Both the position numbers and the translations under genes were made by a program. This document shows positions 50,580-58,372 of a stretch of 64,000 bases of DNA, in pieces; the first letter of the stretch is position 1; each line of letters opens with the position of its first letter. The stretch spans positions 4,092,001-4,156,000 of the forward strand of contig NZ_JAPNLE010000009.1 in the NCBI RefSeq assembly GCF_026627925.1, read 5' to 3'. The stretch comes from Cupriavidus sp. D39 (lineage in GTDB: Bacteria > Pseudomonadota > Gammaproteobacteria > Burkholderiales > Burkholderiaceae). The notes beneath the pieces were generated by a model. The model was not told the origin of the DNA. It searched no databases and saw only the letters and a program-made list of their open reading frames with translations.

Positions 50580-51779
50580 ATGTCCACCAGCCAGTCCGGC
50601 TTTGCGTCCGCCCCGGCCGCAGCCCGCGCCACCGTCCATCACCTGCGCGCATCGCGCATCCGCGAGGTGGCCAATGCCGGCATCGGCCTGCCCGACGTGC
50701 TGCCCTTCTGGTTCGGTGAGTCCGACCAGGTCACGCCCGCCTTTATCCGCGACGCCGCCAGCCGCGCCTTGGCCGGCGGCGCCACCTTCTACACGCATAA
50801 CCTTGGCATTGCCCCGCTGCGCAGCGCGCTGGCCGGCTATGTCAGCGCGCTGCATGGCGCAACCGCTCTGGACAACGTGGTGGTAACCAGTGCCGGCGTC
50901 AACGCGTTGATGCTGGCGGCGCAACTGGTGGCGGGTCCGGGCGACCGCGCGGTGGCCGTCACGCCGCTGTGGCCCAACCTGGTGGAGATCCCCAAGATCC
51001 TTGGCGCCGAGGTGGAGACCGTCTCGCTCGATTACGGTGCGCACGGCTGGACCCTGGACCTCGACAAGCTTCTGGCCGCGCTCACGCCGGACACGCGGCT
51101 GCTGATGATCAACTCGCCCAACAATCCCACCGGCTGGGTGATGTCCCGCGCGGACCAGCAAGCAGTGCTGGCGCATTGCCGCCGCCATGGCATCTGGATC
51201 ATTGCCGACGAGGTCTATGAACGGCTGTACTACGGCGACGGCGGCGGCGAAGCCGCCGTCGCCCCGTCCTTCCTCGACATCGCCAGCCGCGACGAGCGCG
51301 TGATCTGCGTGAACTCCTTCTCCAAGGCCTGGCTGATGACCGGCTGGCGGCTGGGCTGGATGGTGTTGCCCGCGGCACTGACCGACGATCTCGGCAAGCT
51401 GATCGAGTACAACACGTCCTGCGCGCCTTCCTTCGTGCAGGAGGCCGGCATCGTGGCGGTGCGCGAGGGCGAGGCCTTTACGCGCGAACTGGTAGGGCGG
51501 CTGCGCGCCGCGCGCGATCACCTGGTGGGGGCGCTATCCGAGTTGCCGGGCGTGGATGTGCATGCGCCGGACGGGGCCATGTATGTGTTCTTCCGGCTGG
51601 CCGGTGCCGGCGACAGCCTCGCGCTTTGCAAGCGGCTGGTGCGCGAGGCGCGGATCGGGCTGGCGCCCGGGAGTGCATTTGGGGAGGAGGGGGAGGGGTT
51701 TGTCAGGTGGTGTTATGCGTGTGATTTGGGGAGGTTGGAGGAAGGGGTCAGGAGGTTGAGGGGAGGGTTGGGAGTTTGA
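50580..51779 (+). CDS. Pyridoxal phosphate-dependent aminotransferase (class I/II)
   Basis: A 399-residue fold-type I aminotransferase. It shows GGATFYTHNLGIAPLRSALA, the NSPNNPTGW substrate/PLP loop, IIADEVYERLYY, the PLP-lysine motif NSFSKAWLMTGWRLGW and a C-terminal FVRWCYACDL Arg for the alpha-carboxylate. It transfers amino groups to a 2-oxo acid; the substrate is not evident. ATG 50580 has AAGGAG about 7 bp upstream. It ends 5 bp before the start of the large inverted repeat. Confidence 0.9.
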   Translation: MSTSQSGFASAPAAARATVHHLRASRIREVANAGIGLPDVLPFWFGESDQVTPAFIRDAASRALAGGATFYTHNLGIAPLRSALAGYVSALHGATALDNVVVTSAGVNALMLAAQLVAGPGDRAVAVTPLWPNLVEIPKILGAEVETVSLDYGAHGWTLDLDKLLAALTPDTRLLMINSPNNPTGWVMSRADQQAVLAHCRRHGIWIIADEVYERLYYGDGGGEAAVAPSFLDIASRDERVICVNSFSKAWLMTGWRLGWMVLPAALTDDLGKLIEYNTSCAPSFVQEAGIVAVREGEAFTRELVGRLRAARDHLVGALSELPGVDVHAPDGAMYVFFRLAGAGDSLALCKRLVREARIGLAPGSAFGEEGEGFVRWCYACDLGRLEEGVRRLRGGLGV

Positions 51780-51959
51780 TGCTTTGTAGTCCCGCTTGAC
51801 GCGGGGGGTGTCTCTTGTTGGGTGGGGTTTTATTGCTTCTAAATTTTAGCTGCTGGCGCGGCTGGGCGATTTTGATGGTTGATGGGCTGGACGTGTTTTG
51901 GCGCTTCTAGCTGCTGTCGCGGCTGTACGGTGTTGCCGTTTTAGAACGTGTGAGATGTC

Positions 51960-51985
51960 ACTTTTCTTTACTCGTAAAGAAAAGT
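51960..51985. repeat. 12-bp-stem hairpin, left copy
   Basis: Arms ACTTTTCTTTAC and GTAAAGAAAAGT with a 2-base spacer. Its partner at 52520-52545 differs by a paired T-A to C-G change, which keeps the stem intact. Confidence 0.8.
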
Positions 51986-52519
51986 AACCAAAGAAAGCGA
52001 TCCTTGCAGGAGGCTGGCGTGGCGTCATTGGGGACCCCAATGATTTCGTCGTACGGCCCCGGGTTCTAATGACCTCGTGCCGTTACCAGTTTAGATCATC
52101 ACGACGCTGCCAATGCCCAGGGTTTCGTGGTGGCCCCCACCGGTAGCCACCACCACGAATTTCAAGCCGTCTGTCGCTCGCGGCGCGGGCGGCCACAAGT
52201 TGCAAGCGTCCCGTTTTCGTCGTGGGCGCGGTGGCACCGAAAAAATAATGCCGAGGAGATTACCACCGCGCCCACCCCACCACGAAACCATCACGGCGTG
52301 ATATATCGTGGCGCTTCGCACCGGTACCGGCAGATGGGTGAATTGGCAGGGATGCTGCTACCGAGCAGCCTCACCACGAAACCAGCGTGCTCCGCTGGAT
52401 CGTGGCCTTTCAAACCGGTAACGGCATGAGGCCATTAGAACCCAGGGCCTGACGACGAAACCACCGGGCTACGCAACCCCGACACGCCAGCCTCCTGCAA
52501 GGATCGCTTTCTCTTGGTT

Positions 52520-52545
52520 ACTTCTCTTTACGAGTAAAGAGAAGT
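52520..52545. repeat. 12-bp-stem hairpin, right copy
   Basis: Arms ACTTCTCTTTAC and GTAAAGAGAAGT with a 2-base spacer. Compared with the left copy both sides of one pair have changed together, evidence that the stem is maintained. Confidence 0.8.
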
Positions 52546-52754
52546 GACATCTCACACGTTCTAAATCGGCCAACCCCGTACAGCCGCGCCAGCAGCTAGA
52601 AGCATCAAAATCCCGCCCACAAACGAGACCCCCGCGTCAGCGGGGCTAGTGGCGTGAAAACCCCACCATCCCACATGTTCCAAAACGGCAACACCGTACA
52701 GCCGCGACAGCAGCTAGAAGCAATAAAACCCCACCCAACAAGAGACACCCCGCG

Positions 52755-54245
52755 TCAGCGGGCTGCTGCATCCACCTGCCACCATCCACCCCCCAGCGCC
52801 TGCAGCAACGCCGCGGAATCCGTAAATCGGCTGGCGGTCGCCTGCGACAGCGCGAGAGCAGCCTGCCGGTACTGCCGCTCGGCATCGAGCACCGCAAGCT
52901 GGCTGACGCCGCCGAGACGGTACTGGCCGGACACGATGGACAGCGTGGCGGCCGCCTGCTTCGCACTCTCGGCGCGCGCCTGTAAGGTGTTGGCGTCGGC
53001 TTCCAGCGCGCGCAGTGAATCGGCCACTTCGCGCAGGCCCTGCAGCACCACTTGCTGGTAGGCCGCGAGCGATTGCTCGTAGGCCGCCTCGGCCGCACGC
53101 TTGCGCGCCACCAGTTCGCCGCCGCGGAACACCGGCTGCACCAGCCCCGCGGCCAGCGACCATACGTTGAGGCTGTCAAACAGATTGCGCGCGGACAGCG
53201 CCTGCGTGCCGGCGCTGCCGGATAGCGTGAGCTGCGGATAGAGCTGCGCGGTGGCGACGCCGATATTGGCCGATGCCTGGTGCAGGAGCGCTTCGGCCGC
53301 GCGGATATCCGGGCGCCGCCGCGCCATGGCGGAGGGCAGGCTCACTGGAAGCGTGGTGGGCAGCGTGAGATCTTCCAGCCGGAATTCGGGCAGCTCGGCG
53401 CTGGCGGGCGCCTGTCCCAGGTACACGGCAAGCTGATGCCGCGTGGCCGCAAGCTGCTGAGCCAGGCCCGGCAGCAAGGCCTGGCTCTGCGCCAGTTCAT
53501 TGCGCTGGCGCTGTGCATCCACCTGCGCCACGCCGCCGACGCGCAAGCGCTGCTCGGTGATGGCGAGCTGGCGCTGCTGCGCCGCCACGATGGCCTCGGT
53601 GTCGGCAATCTGCGCGCGCAAGCCGGCTTCGCGGACGGCGGCCGTGGCCACGTTGCCGGCCAGCGTCAGGCGTGCGGCCTCCAGCTCGAAGCGTTGGTAG
53701 TCCACCGCTGCGCGCAGGCCTTCCAGCTCGCGGCGCTGGCCGCCGAACAGGTCGAGCGTGTAGGAGACTCCCACGCTGGCGCCGTACAGCGTGAACGGCC
53801 CGGGGCTGGGGAAGGCGGTGATGCCGAGCGAGTTGAAATCGACCTGTTGGCGCGTGGTGTTCAGCTTGGCGTCCACGCGCGGGAGCAGGCGCGCGCCGGT
53901 GGTGGCTACCAGCTCCTGGCGCGCCTGTTCGATGCGGGCCTGTGCCTGCGCCAGCGTTGGGCTTGCATCCAGCGCCGCGCGGATGGTGCGGTCCAGCGCC
54001 GGGCTGCGGAACAGCGCCCACCATTGCGCAGGCACTTCGGCGCCGCTCTCCAGCGTTTGCGCCTGGCCGTGCGGCACGTCGGCGGCGCTGGTGCGGGTGG
54101 GCTGCGTGCCGGCGGTATAGGACGGCGCGGCGGGCGTGGCCGGCTCGGTGAAGTCCGGGCCCACTGCGCAGGACGAAAGCATGGCGGCCGCCAGTGCGGC
54201 GAGGACCGTGTGGGATGTGGGCTTGCCCGGTGGCGAGGCTTGCAT
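52755..54245 (-). CDS. NodT/OprM-type outer-membrane efflux lipoprotein
   Basis: A 496-residue trimeric outer-membrane channel subunit. The signal peptide ends MLSSCAVGPDF, so Cys26 is lipidated and followed by the VGPDF start common to NodT proteins. Two repeated OEP domains follow (WWALFRSPALDRTIRAALDA and a second copy from about 280; RRPDIRAAEALLHQASANIG and QYRLGGVSQLAVLDAERQYR are family hallmarks). It is the last gene of a TetR-HlyD-ATPase-permease-NodT operon and would be the exit duct of the pump. Its TGA stop lies inside a repeat hairpin of the large palindrome. Confidence 0.93.
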   Translation of the reverse strand: MQASPPGKPTSHTVLAALAAAMLSSCAVGPDFTEPATPAAPSYTAGTQPTRTSAADVPHGQAQTLESGAEVPAQWWALFRSPALDRTIRAALDASPTLAQAQARIEQARQELVATTGARLLPRVDAKLNTTRQQVDFNSLGITAFPSPGPFTLYGASVGVSYTLDLFGGQRRELEGLRAAVDYQRFELEAARLTLAGNVATAAVREAGLRAQIADTEAIVAAQQRQLAITEQRLRVGGVAQVDAQRQRNELAQSQALLPGLAQQLAATRHQLAVYLGQAPASAELPEFRLEDLTLPTTLPVSLPSAMARRRPDIRAAEALLHQASANIGVATAQLYPQLTLSGSAGTQALSARNLFDSLNVWSLAAGLVQPVFRGGELVARKRAAEAAYEQSLAAYQQVVLQGLREVADSLRALEADANTLQARAESAKQAAATLSIVSGQYRLGGVSQLAVLDAERQYRQAALALSQATASRFTDSAALLQALGGGWWQVDAAAR

Positions 54246-54255
54246 AGCAGGCTCC

Positions 54256-55434
54256 TCAATCCAGCGTGCGGCGATAAAAGCGCACTGCGATGGTCATGAC
54301 GATTACCGTGAACAGCGCCATCGGCCACACGTTCGGCCAAAGCTCAGCCCAGCTGTTGCCCTTGAGCAGGATGCCGCGGATCAGGCGGTTGAAGTAGGTC
54401 ATCGGCAGCACGTTGCCGATCGCCTGCGCCCAGCGGGGCATGCCCTGGAACGGGAACATGAAGCCCGACAGCAGCAGGTTCGGCAGGAAGTAGAAGAACG
54501 TCAGCTGCACCGCCTGCAACTGGTTTTGCGCAAGTGACGACAGCGTGATGCCCACCGTCAGGTTGGCGGCGATAAACAGCAGCGCCGCCAGGTAGACCGC
54601 CACCACCGAGCCGACGAAGGGCACGCCGAAGACCCAGCGCGCGGCCAGCAGGATGATGGTGGACTGGATCAGGCCGATGAAGATGTGAGGGACGATCTTG
54701 CCGCTGATCACCTCCAGCGGCCTGACCGGCGTGGCAAGCAGGTTTTCCATGGTGCCGCGCTCACGTTCGCGCGTCATCGCCAGGCCCGTCATCATGACCA
54801 TCGTCATGGTCAGGATCACGCCCATCAGCCCGGGAATGATGTTGTACTGCGTGAGCCCCTCCGGATTGTAGAGGCGCTGCACCTGCACGTCGAACGGCGG
54901 CTTGCCGCCCGCCAGGTGCGCCAGCGCGCCCTGCAGGTCCTTGTCCGCGACCGAGACTGGCAGCTGCGCCAGCGCGGCGATGGCCGAGCCGGTGGCGGAC
55001 GGGTCGGTGGCATCGGCCTCGACCAGCAGCGCGGGGCGCTCGCCGCGCAGCAGCCGGCTGGTGAAGTCGGGCGGGATGGTGAGCACGAACTGCACCTCGC
55101 CCTTCGTCAGCGCTTCGCGCCCGGCGGCTTCGTCGGGCAGGGTGCCGACCACGTTGAAGTAGGTGGTCGCCTGCATGCCGGCCACGAAGGAGCGGGTGAA
55201 CTCGCTCTGGTCCGCGGCGATGACCGCGGTGGTGAGGTGGCGCGGATCGGTGTTGATGGCGAAGCCGAACAGCATCAGCTGCACGATGGGCAGGCCAACG
55301 ATCATGCCGAAGGTGACGCGGTCCCGGCGCAGCTGCAGGAACTCCTTGAGCACGATGCTCCACCAGCGCTGCAGGGAGAGCGGGAAACGCGCGCCGTTGG
55401 TGGCCTTGGCAGGTGCGCCTGCGTCGCGCGTCAT
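54256..55434 (-). CDS. ABC-2 type transporter permease (YbhS/YbhR/YhhJ-like)
   Basis: A 392-residue inner-membrane permease with one N-terminal membrane segment (VTFGMIVGLPIVQLMLFGFA), a large periplasmic loop (about 65-200) and five C-terminal segments. The hallmark MTRERERGTMENLLATPVRP precedes the C-terminal membrane block, and FYFLPNLLLSGFMFPFQGMP is typical. With the ATPase and HlyD protein it forms an efflux pump of the YbhGFSR kind, usually for drugs. Here only one permease gene is present, so it would work as a homodimer. It overlaps the ATPase gene by ATGA. Confidence 0.92.
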   Translation of the reverse strand: MTRDAGAPAKATNGARFPLSLQRWWSIVLKEFLQLRRDRVTFGMIVGLPIVQLMLFGFAINTDPRHLTTAVIAADQSEFTRSFVAGMQATTYFNVVGTLPDEAAGREALTKGEVQFVLTIPPDFTSRLLRGERPALLVEADATDPSATGSAIAALAQLPVSVADKDLQGALAHLAGGKPPFDVQVQRLYNPEGLTQYNIIPGLMGVILTMTMVMMTGLAMTRERERGTMENLLATPVRPLEVISGKIVPHIFIGLIQSTIILLAARWVFGVPFVGSVVAVYLAALLFIAANLTVGITLSSLAQNQLQAVQLTFFYFLPNLLLSGFMFPFQGMPRWAQAIGNVLPMTYFNRLIRGILLKGNSWAELWPNVWPMALFTVIVMTIAVRFYRRTLD

Positions 55435-56438
55435 GCCCGGGCCTCCTTGCCGTCCTGCTTCTGTCTTTGCTTGCCGGCGCGCATATTGTCCTCAGCGCCG
55501 CTCATCATGTGGATGAAGACGTCCTCCAGGCTGGTCTCGATCGGCTCGATCCGGTGCTGCGGGCCGGCGATGCGGCGCAACGTGGCTTCCAGTGCGGGCG
55601 CATCGTGCCCGGTGACGTGCAGCGCGCTGCCGAACACCACGGTCTGCTCCACGCCCGGTGCGCCCCTTAGCTGATCCGACAGCGCGAAGAGCTGCTCGCC
55701 CTGCACGCTCCAGGTGACGAGCTGCTGGCTGGCCACCACTTCGCTCGCGGTGCCCTGCGCCAGCAGCTTGCCGTAGGCGATATAGGCGAGCTTGTGGCAA
55801 CGCTCGGCTTCATCCATGTAGTGCGTGCTGACCAGCACCGAGATGCCGCGCGCGGCGAGCTGGTGCAGTTGCTCCCAGAAATCGCGGCGCGCCTTCGGGT
55901 CGACCCCGGCGGTGGGCTCGTCGAGCAGCAGCAGCTCCGGCTCGTGCAGCAGGCAGGCGGCCAGCGCCAGGCGCTGCTTCCAGCCGCCCGAGAGCGCGCC
56001 GGCCAGTTGCTGCGCGCGGCTGGCGAGGCCCAGGTCCTCGAGCGCCCGGTCCACCACCTCGCGGCGCCTCGGCATGCCGTACACGCGCGCCACGAAATCC
56101 AGGTTCTCGCGGATGGACAGATCGTCCCAATAGGAGAACTTCTGCGTCATATAGCCCACGCGCCGCTTGATCTCGGCGGTCTCGCGCAGGATGTCGTAGC
56201 CCAGGCAGGTGCCGGTGCCGGAGTCCGGCGTGAGCAGTCCGCACATCATGCGGATGGAGGTGGTCTTGCCGCTGCCGTTGGGGCCGAGGAAGCCGAAGAT
56301 CTCGCCGCGCGCGACTTGCATCGTCAGGTTGTTGACGACGTGCTTGTCGCCGTAGTGCTTGTTGATGTCATGCACGTCGATGACCGGGGCGCTGGCATCG
56401 CCAGGCACGCCGTCCTGGGGAGCAACGGTTGCGTTCAT
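55431..56438 (-). CDS. ABC transporter ATP-binding protein (ABC-2 efflux)
   Basis: A 335-residue ATPase: Walker A GPNGSGKTT near 53-61, signature LSGGWKQRLALA near 155-166, Walker B LLLLDEPTAGVDPKARRDFW. The C-terminal part (LSDQLRGAPGVEQTVVFGSA ... ETSLEDVFIHMMSG) is the DUF4162-type tail common in drug-efflux ATPases. It drives the neighbouring ABC-2 permease. Both ends overlap neighbouring genes, indicating coupled translation. Confidence 0.94.
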   Translation of the reverse strand: MNATVAPQDGVPGDASAPVIDVHDINKHYGDKHVVNNLTMQVARGEIFGFLGPNGSGKTTSIRMMCGLLTPDSGTGTCLGYDILRETAEIKRRVGYMTQKFSYWDDLSIRENLDFVARVYGMPRRREVVDRALEDLGLASRAQQLAGALSGGWKQRLALAACLLHEPELLLLDEPTAGVDPKARRDFWEQLHQLAARGISVLVSTHYMDEAERCHKLAYIAYGKLLAQGTASEVVASQQLVTWSVQGEQLFALSDQLRGAPGVEQTVVFGSALHVTGHDAPALEATLRRIAGPQHRIEPIETSLEDVFIHMMSGAEDNMRAGKQRQKQDGKEARA

Positions 56439-57433
56439 GGCCTTGCCACCTCGACCGGCTGGCCCGGGTGCAGCTTCGGCGCGTCGGCCGCCGCGGGCCG
56501 TGCCTCCACCAGGAACACCAGCTTGCGGCGCGTTTCATTGCTGTAGATCACCGGCGGCGTGTACTCGGCCTGGCTGGAGATGTAGGTGACCGTGGCGGCA
56601 ATGGGCGCGGCGCAACCATCGCAGCGCACGCGCACGGACTCGCCGTTCTTGAACGCGCCGAGCACGGTTTCCGGCACGTAGAAACGCACCTTGACGTTGC
56701 CCGGCGGCAGCAGCCGCACCACCGGGCTGCCCGCGGGCACCCAGTCACCGAGGCGGAAGGGCGTGTCATAGACCAGGCCCGCCTGGGTCGCGCCCACGGT
56801 CTTGCGCGACAGCTTCCACTCGGCCTGCGCCAGCGCGGCGCGCGCGGCGGCCACCTGGGCTTGCTGGGCCGCTTGCTGCGCGGTGCGTCCCGGCAGCCGG
56901 GCCACGTCGATATCGCGCTGCAGCTCGCGCACGCGGGCGGCATCGGAGGCGGCGGTGGCGCGGCTGTCTTCCAGCTGCGCCAGCGCGATTCCGCCGATGG
57001 CGTACTGGGCTTCATCGCGCTGGCGTTGCGCGGCGCTGCGCGCGGCGGCGGCTTGGGCCTGTGCCAGCTGCGCGCGGCTCACATCGATTTCCGGCACGCG
57101 CTTGCCGGTTTGCAGGTCGGCCAGCTGGGACTCGGCCGCGCGCACTTGTTCTGCCGCTTGTTGCCGGGCGGCGCGCTCGTCGTCGGCCTCCAGCGCGAAC
57201 AGCGGCGCACCACTTGCCACCTGCTGCCCGCGCTGGACGGAGATCTGGTCCAGCCGGCCAGCAAAGGGCGAGGCCACGCTGACGAACTCGCCCTCGACAT
57301 AGCCTTGCCAGGAGGTGGGCGCCGGCTCGCCACAGGCGGATAGCAACGCCACGCCGATCAGGGCGGCCGACGGCCAACCTGTACCCGGGCTCGGGGCGGG
57401 GCGGGGTGAATCAGGCTGAGCGTGGCGAGGCAT
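56435..57433 (-). CDS. HlyD/YbhG-family membrane fusion lipoprotein
   Basis: A 332-residue periplasmic adaptor. Signal peptide with lipobox LLSACGEP (Cys33), biotinyl-lipoyl-like half (GYVEGEFVSVASPFAGRLDQ), a long Ala/Gln-rich coiled coil (about 85-200) and a second lipoyl half (GLVYDTPFRLGDWVPAGSPV), then a beta-barrel. It joins the ABC-2 permease to the NodT channel. It is downstream of the TetR gene by 27 bp and overlaps the ATPase gene by ATGA. Confidence 0.92.
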   Translation of the reverse strand: MPRHAQPDSPRPAPSPGTGWPSAALIGVALLSACGEPAPTSWQGYVEGEFVSVASPFAGRLDQISVQRGQQVASGAPLFALEADDERAARQQAAEQVRAAESQLADLQTGKRVPEIDVSRAQLAQAQAAAARSAAQRQRDEAQYAIGGIALAQLEDSRATAASDAARVRELQRDIDVARLPGRTAQQAAQQAQVAAARAALAQAEWKLSRKTVGATQAGLVYDTPFRLGDWVPAGSPVVRLLPPGNVKVRFYVPETVLGAFKNGESVRVRCDGCAAPIAATVTYISSQAEYTPPVIYSNETRRKLVFLVEARPAAADAPKLHPGQPVEVARP

Positions 57434-57460
57434 GGGGGCTCCGTGGCGGGCAGGCTGGAT

Positions 57461-58165
57461 TCAGGCAGACGGCGGCGCGGCCGACCCGGGCTGCAGTACC
57501 GGCGGTACGCCCAGGCCGTGCGCCAGCAGCGCGCTCACGTGGCGCACCAGCGCCTCGCTGTCGATGGCGCCGGCGCCGGGCAGGCGGCGCCAGATATGGG
57601 TGGTGGCCAGCGGCAGCGGCGTCAGGCCGATCAGCGACACCATCAGCAGCGCCGGCTCCAGGCCGGCGTTGATCTCGCCGCGCGCGCGCGCCGCCGCCAG
57701 CGGGCCGAGCACAAGGCCGGCGCGCTGCAGCGCGATCTTCTGCAGCACGCGCTGGTGCAACTGCCCGTTGGCGCCGACGATCTCGCGGATCCACAGCCCG
57801 GGAAACCACGGCGTGGCGGCAGCGGTGCGGATCAGCCTCCCGGCAATGCCCACCAGCATGGCGGCCGGGTCCGCGCTGTCGGCGGCGGCCGGCGCGAATA
57901 CCCGTTCGACCAGGGGCTGCAGGCGCTCGTCGACCACGGCATCGAGCAACTGGTCGCGGTCGCGGAAGTAGTAGTGCACCAGCGCGGGCGTGACGCCCGC
58001 GTGGCTGGCAATGGTCTTGATCGCTGTGGCGGCAACGCCACGCTGGGCGAATAGTTCGGTGGCGGCGTCGAGCAACTGCTCGCGCTGGCCAGCGCTACCC
58101 GCATCCCCGGCGGCGGGCCGGCCCGGGCGTCGGCTTGGGGGCGGGTGGTCGGCAGCAGGTGGCAT
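57461..58165 (-). CDS. TetR/AcrR regulator of the efflux operon
   Basis: A 234-residue TetR protein. HTH at about 28-72 (REQLLDAATELFAQRGVAAT, then IASHAGVTPALVHYYFRDRD). The C-terminal domain includes WFPGLWIREIVGANGQLHQR, resembling CecR/YbiH-type TetR proteins that control YbhGFSR-like ABC efflux operons. It is the first gene of the operon. A perfect AT-rich palindrome 36 bp upstream of its start (58201-58214) is the probable operator, so autorepression is expected. Confidence 0.92.
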   Translation of the reverse strand: MPPAADHPPPSRRPGRPAAGDAGSAGQREQLLDAATELFAQRGVAATAIKTIASHAGVTPALVHYYFRDRDQLLDAVVDERLQPLVERVFAPAAADSADPAAMLVGIAGRLIRTAAATPWFPGLWIREIVGANGQLHQRVLQKIALQRAGLVLGPLAAARARGEINAGLEPALLMVSLIGLTPLPLATTHIWRRLPGAGAIDSEALVRHVSALLAHGLGVPPVLQPGSAAPPSA

Positions 58166-58200
58166 GGCGGCTCCTGAATCTGCAAATAATATTAATTTAT

Positions 58201-58214
58201 GAATTAATTAATTC
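58201..58214. promoter_or_regulatory. Perfect 14-bp palindrome, probable TetR operator
   Basis: GAATTAATTAATTC is its own reverse complement and lies in a strikingly AT-rich patch (58183-58214), 36 bp upstream of tetR and 159 bp upstream of the divergent porin. Similar TTAATTAA-type sites serve TetR repressors of ABC efflux operons. Confidence 0.6.
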
Positions 58215-58372
58215 AAGGCCGATTACAACGTAATGTTGTGGCCACCCGCCTTTGCATCATGTTGCATCGCAGCAATACAAGGTAGACATGTCATAAAGGC
58301 TTGGCTATGCTTCGTCCGCCCGTCAGCCGGGCTTGACCCCTATTGCGCCCGCTGCCGTTCCCCGGATTTTTC

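Larger units (their letters stand above)
51784..52765. repeat. Near-1-kb imperfect inverted repeat, noncoding
   Basis: The whole region between two convergent genes is an imperfect palindrome centred near 52250. From the outside in, matched pairs are: CCCGC-TGAC-GCGGG hairpins (about 51791 and 52760), a TGTCTCTTGTTGGGTGGGGT block, GCTTCTAGCTGCTG modules (two per side), the GTAAAGAAAAG hairpins (51960-51985, 52520-52545), GCGATCCTTGCAGGAGGCTG, and three copies per side of a TTTCGTGGTG-type motif (left: 52044, 52122, 52213; right, inverted: 52275, 52372, 52451). No coding frame is supported. The end overlaps the nodT stop codon. Function unknown: terminator cluster, REP-like array or structured RNA are possible. 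Confidence 0.8.

Noticed and set aside
51784..52765. CRISPR array or integron attC array in the large palindrome
   Set aside because: Repeats are inverted and of varying spacing, not regular direct repeats with unique spacers. No cas or integrase gene is nearby, and the RYYYAAC/GTTRRRY core pair of attC sites was not found.
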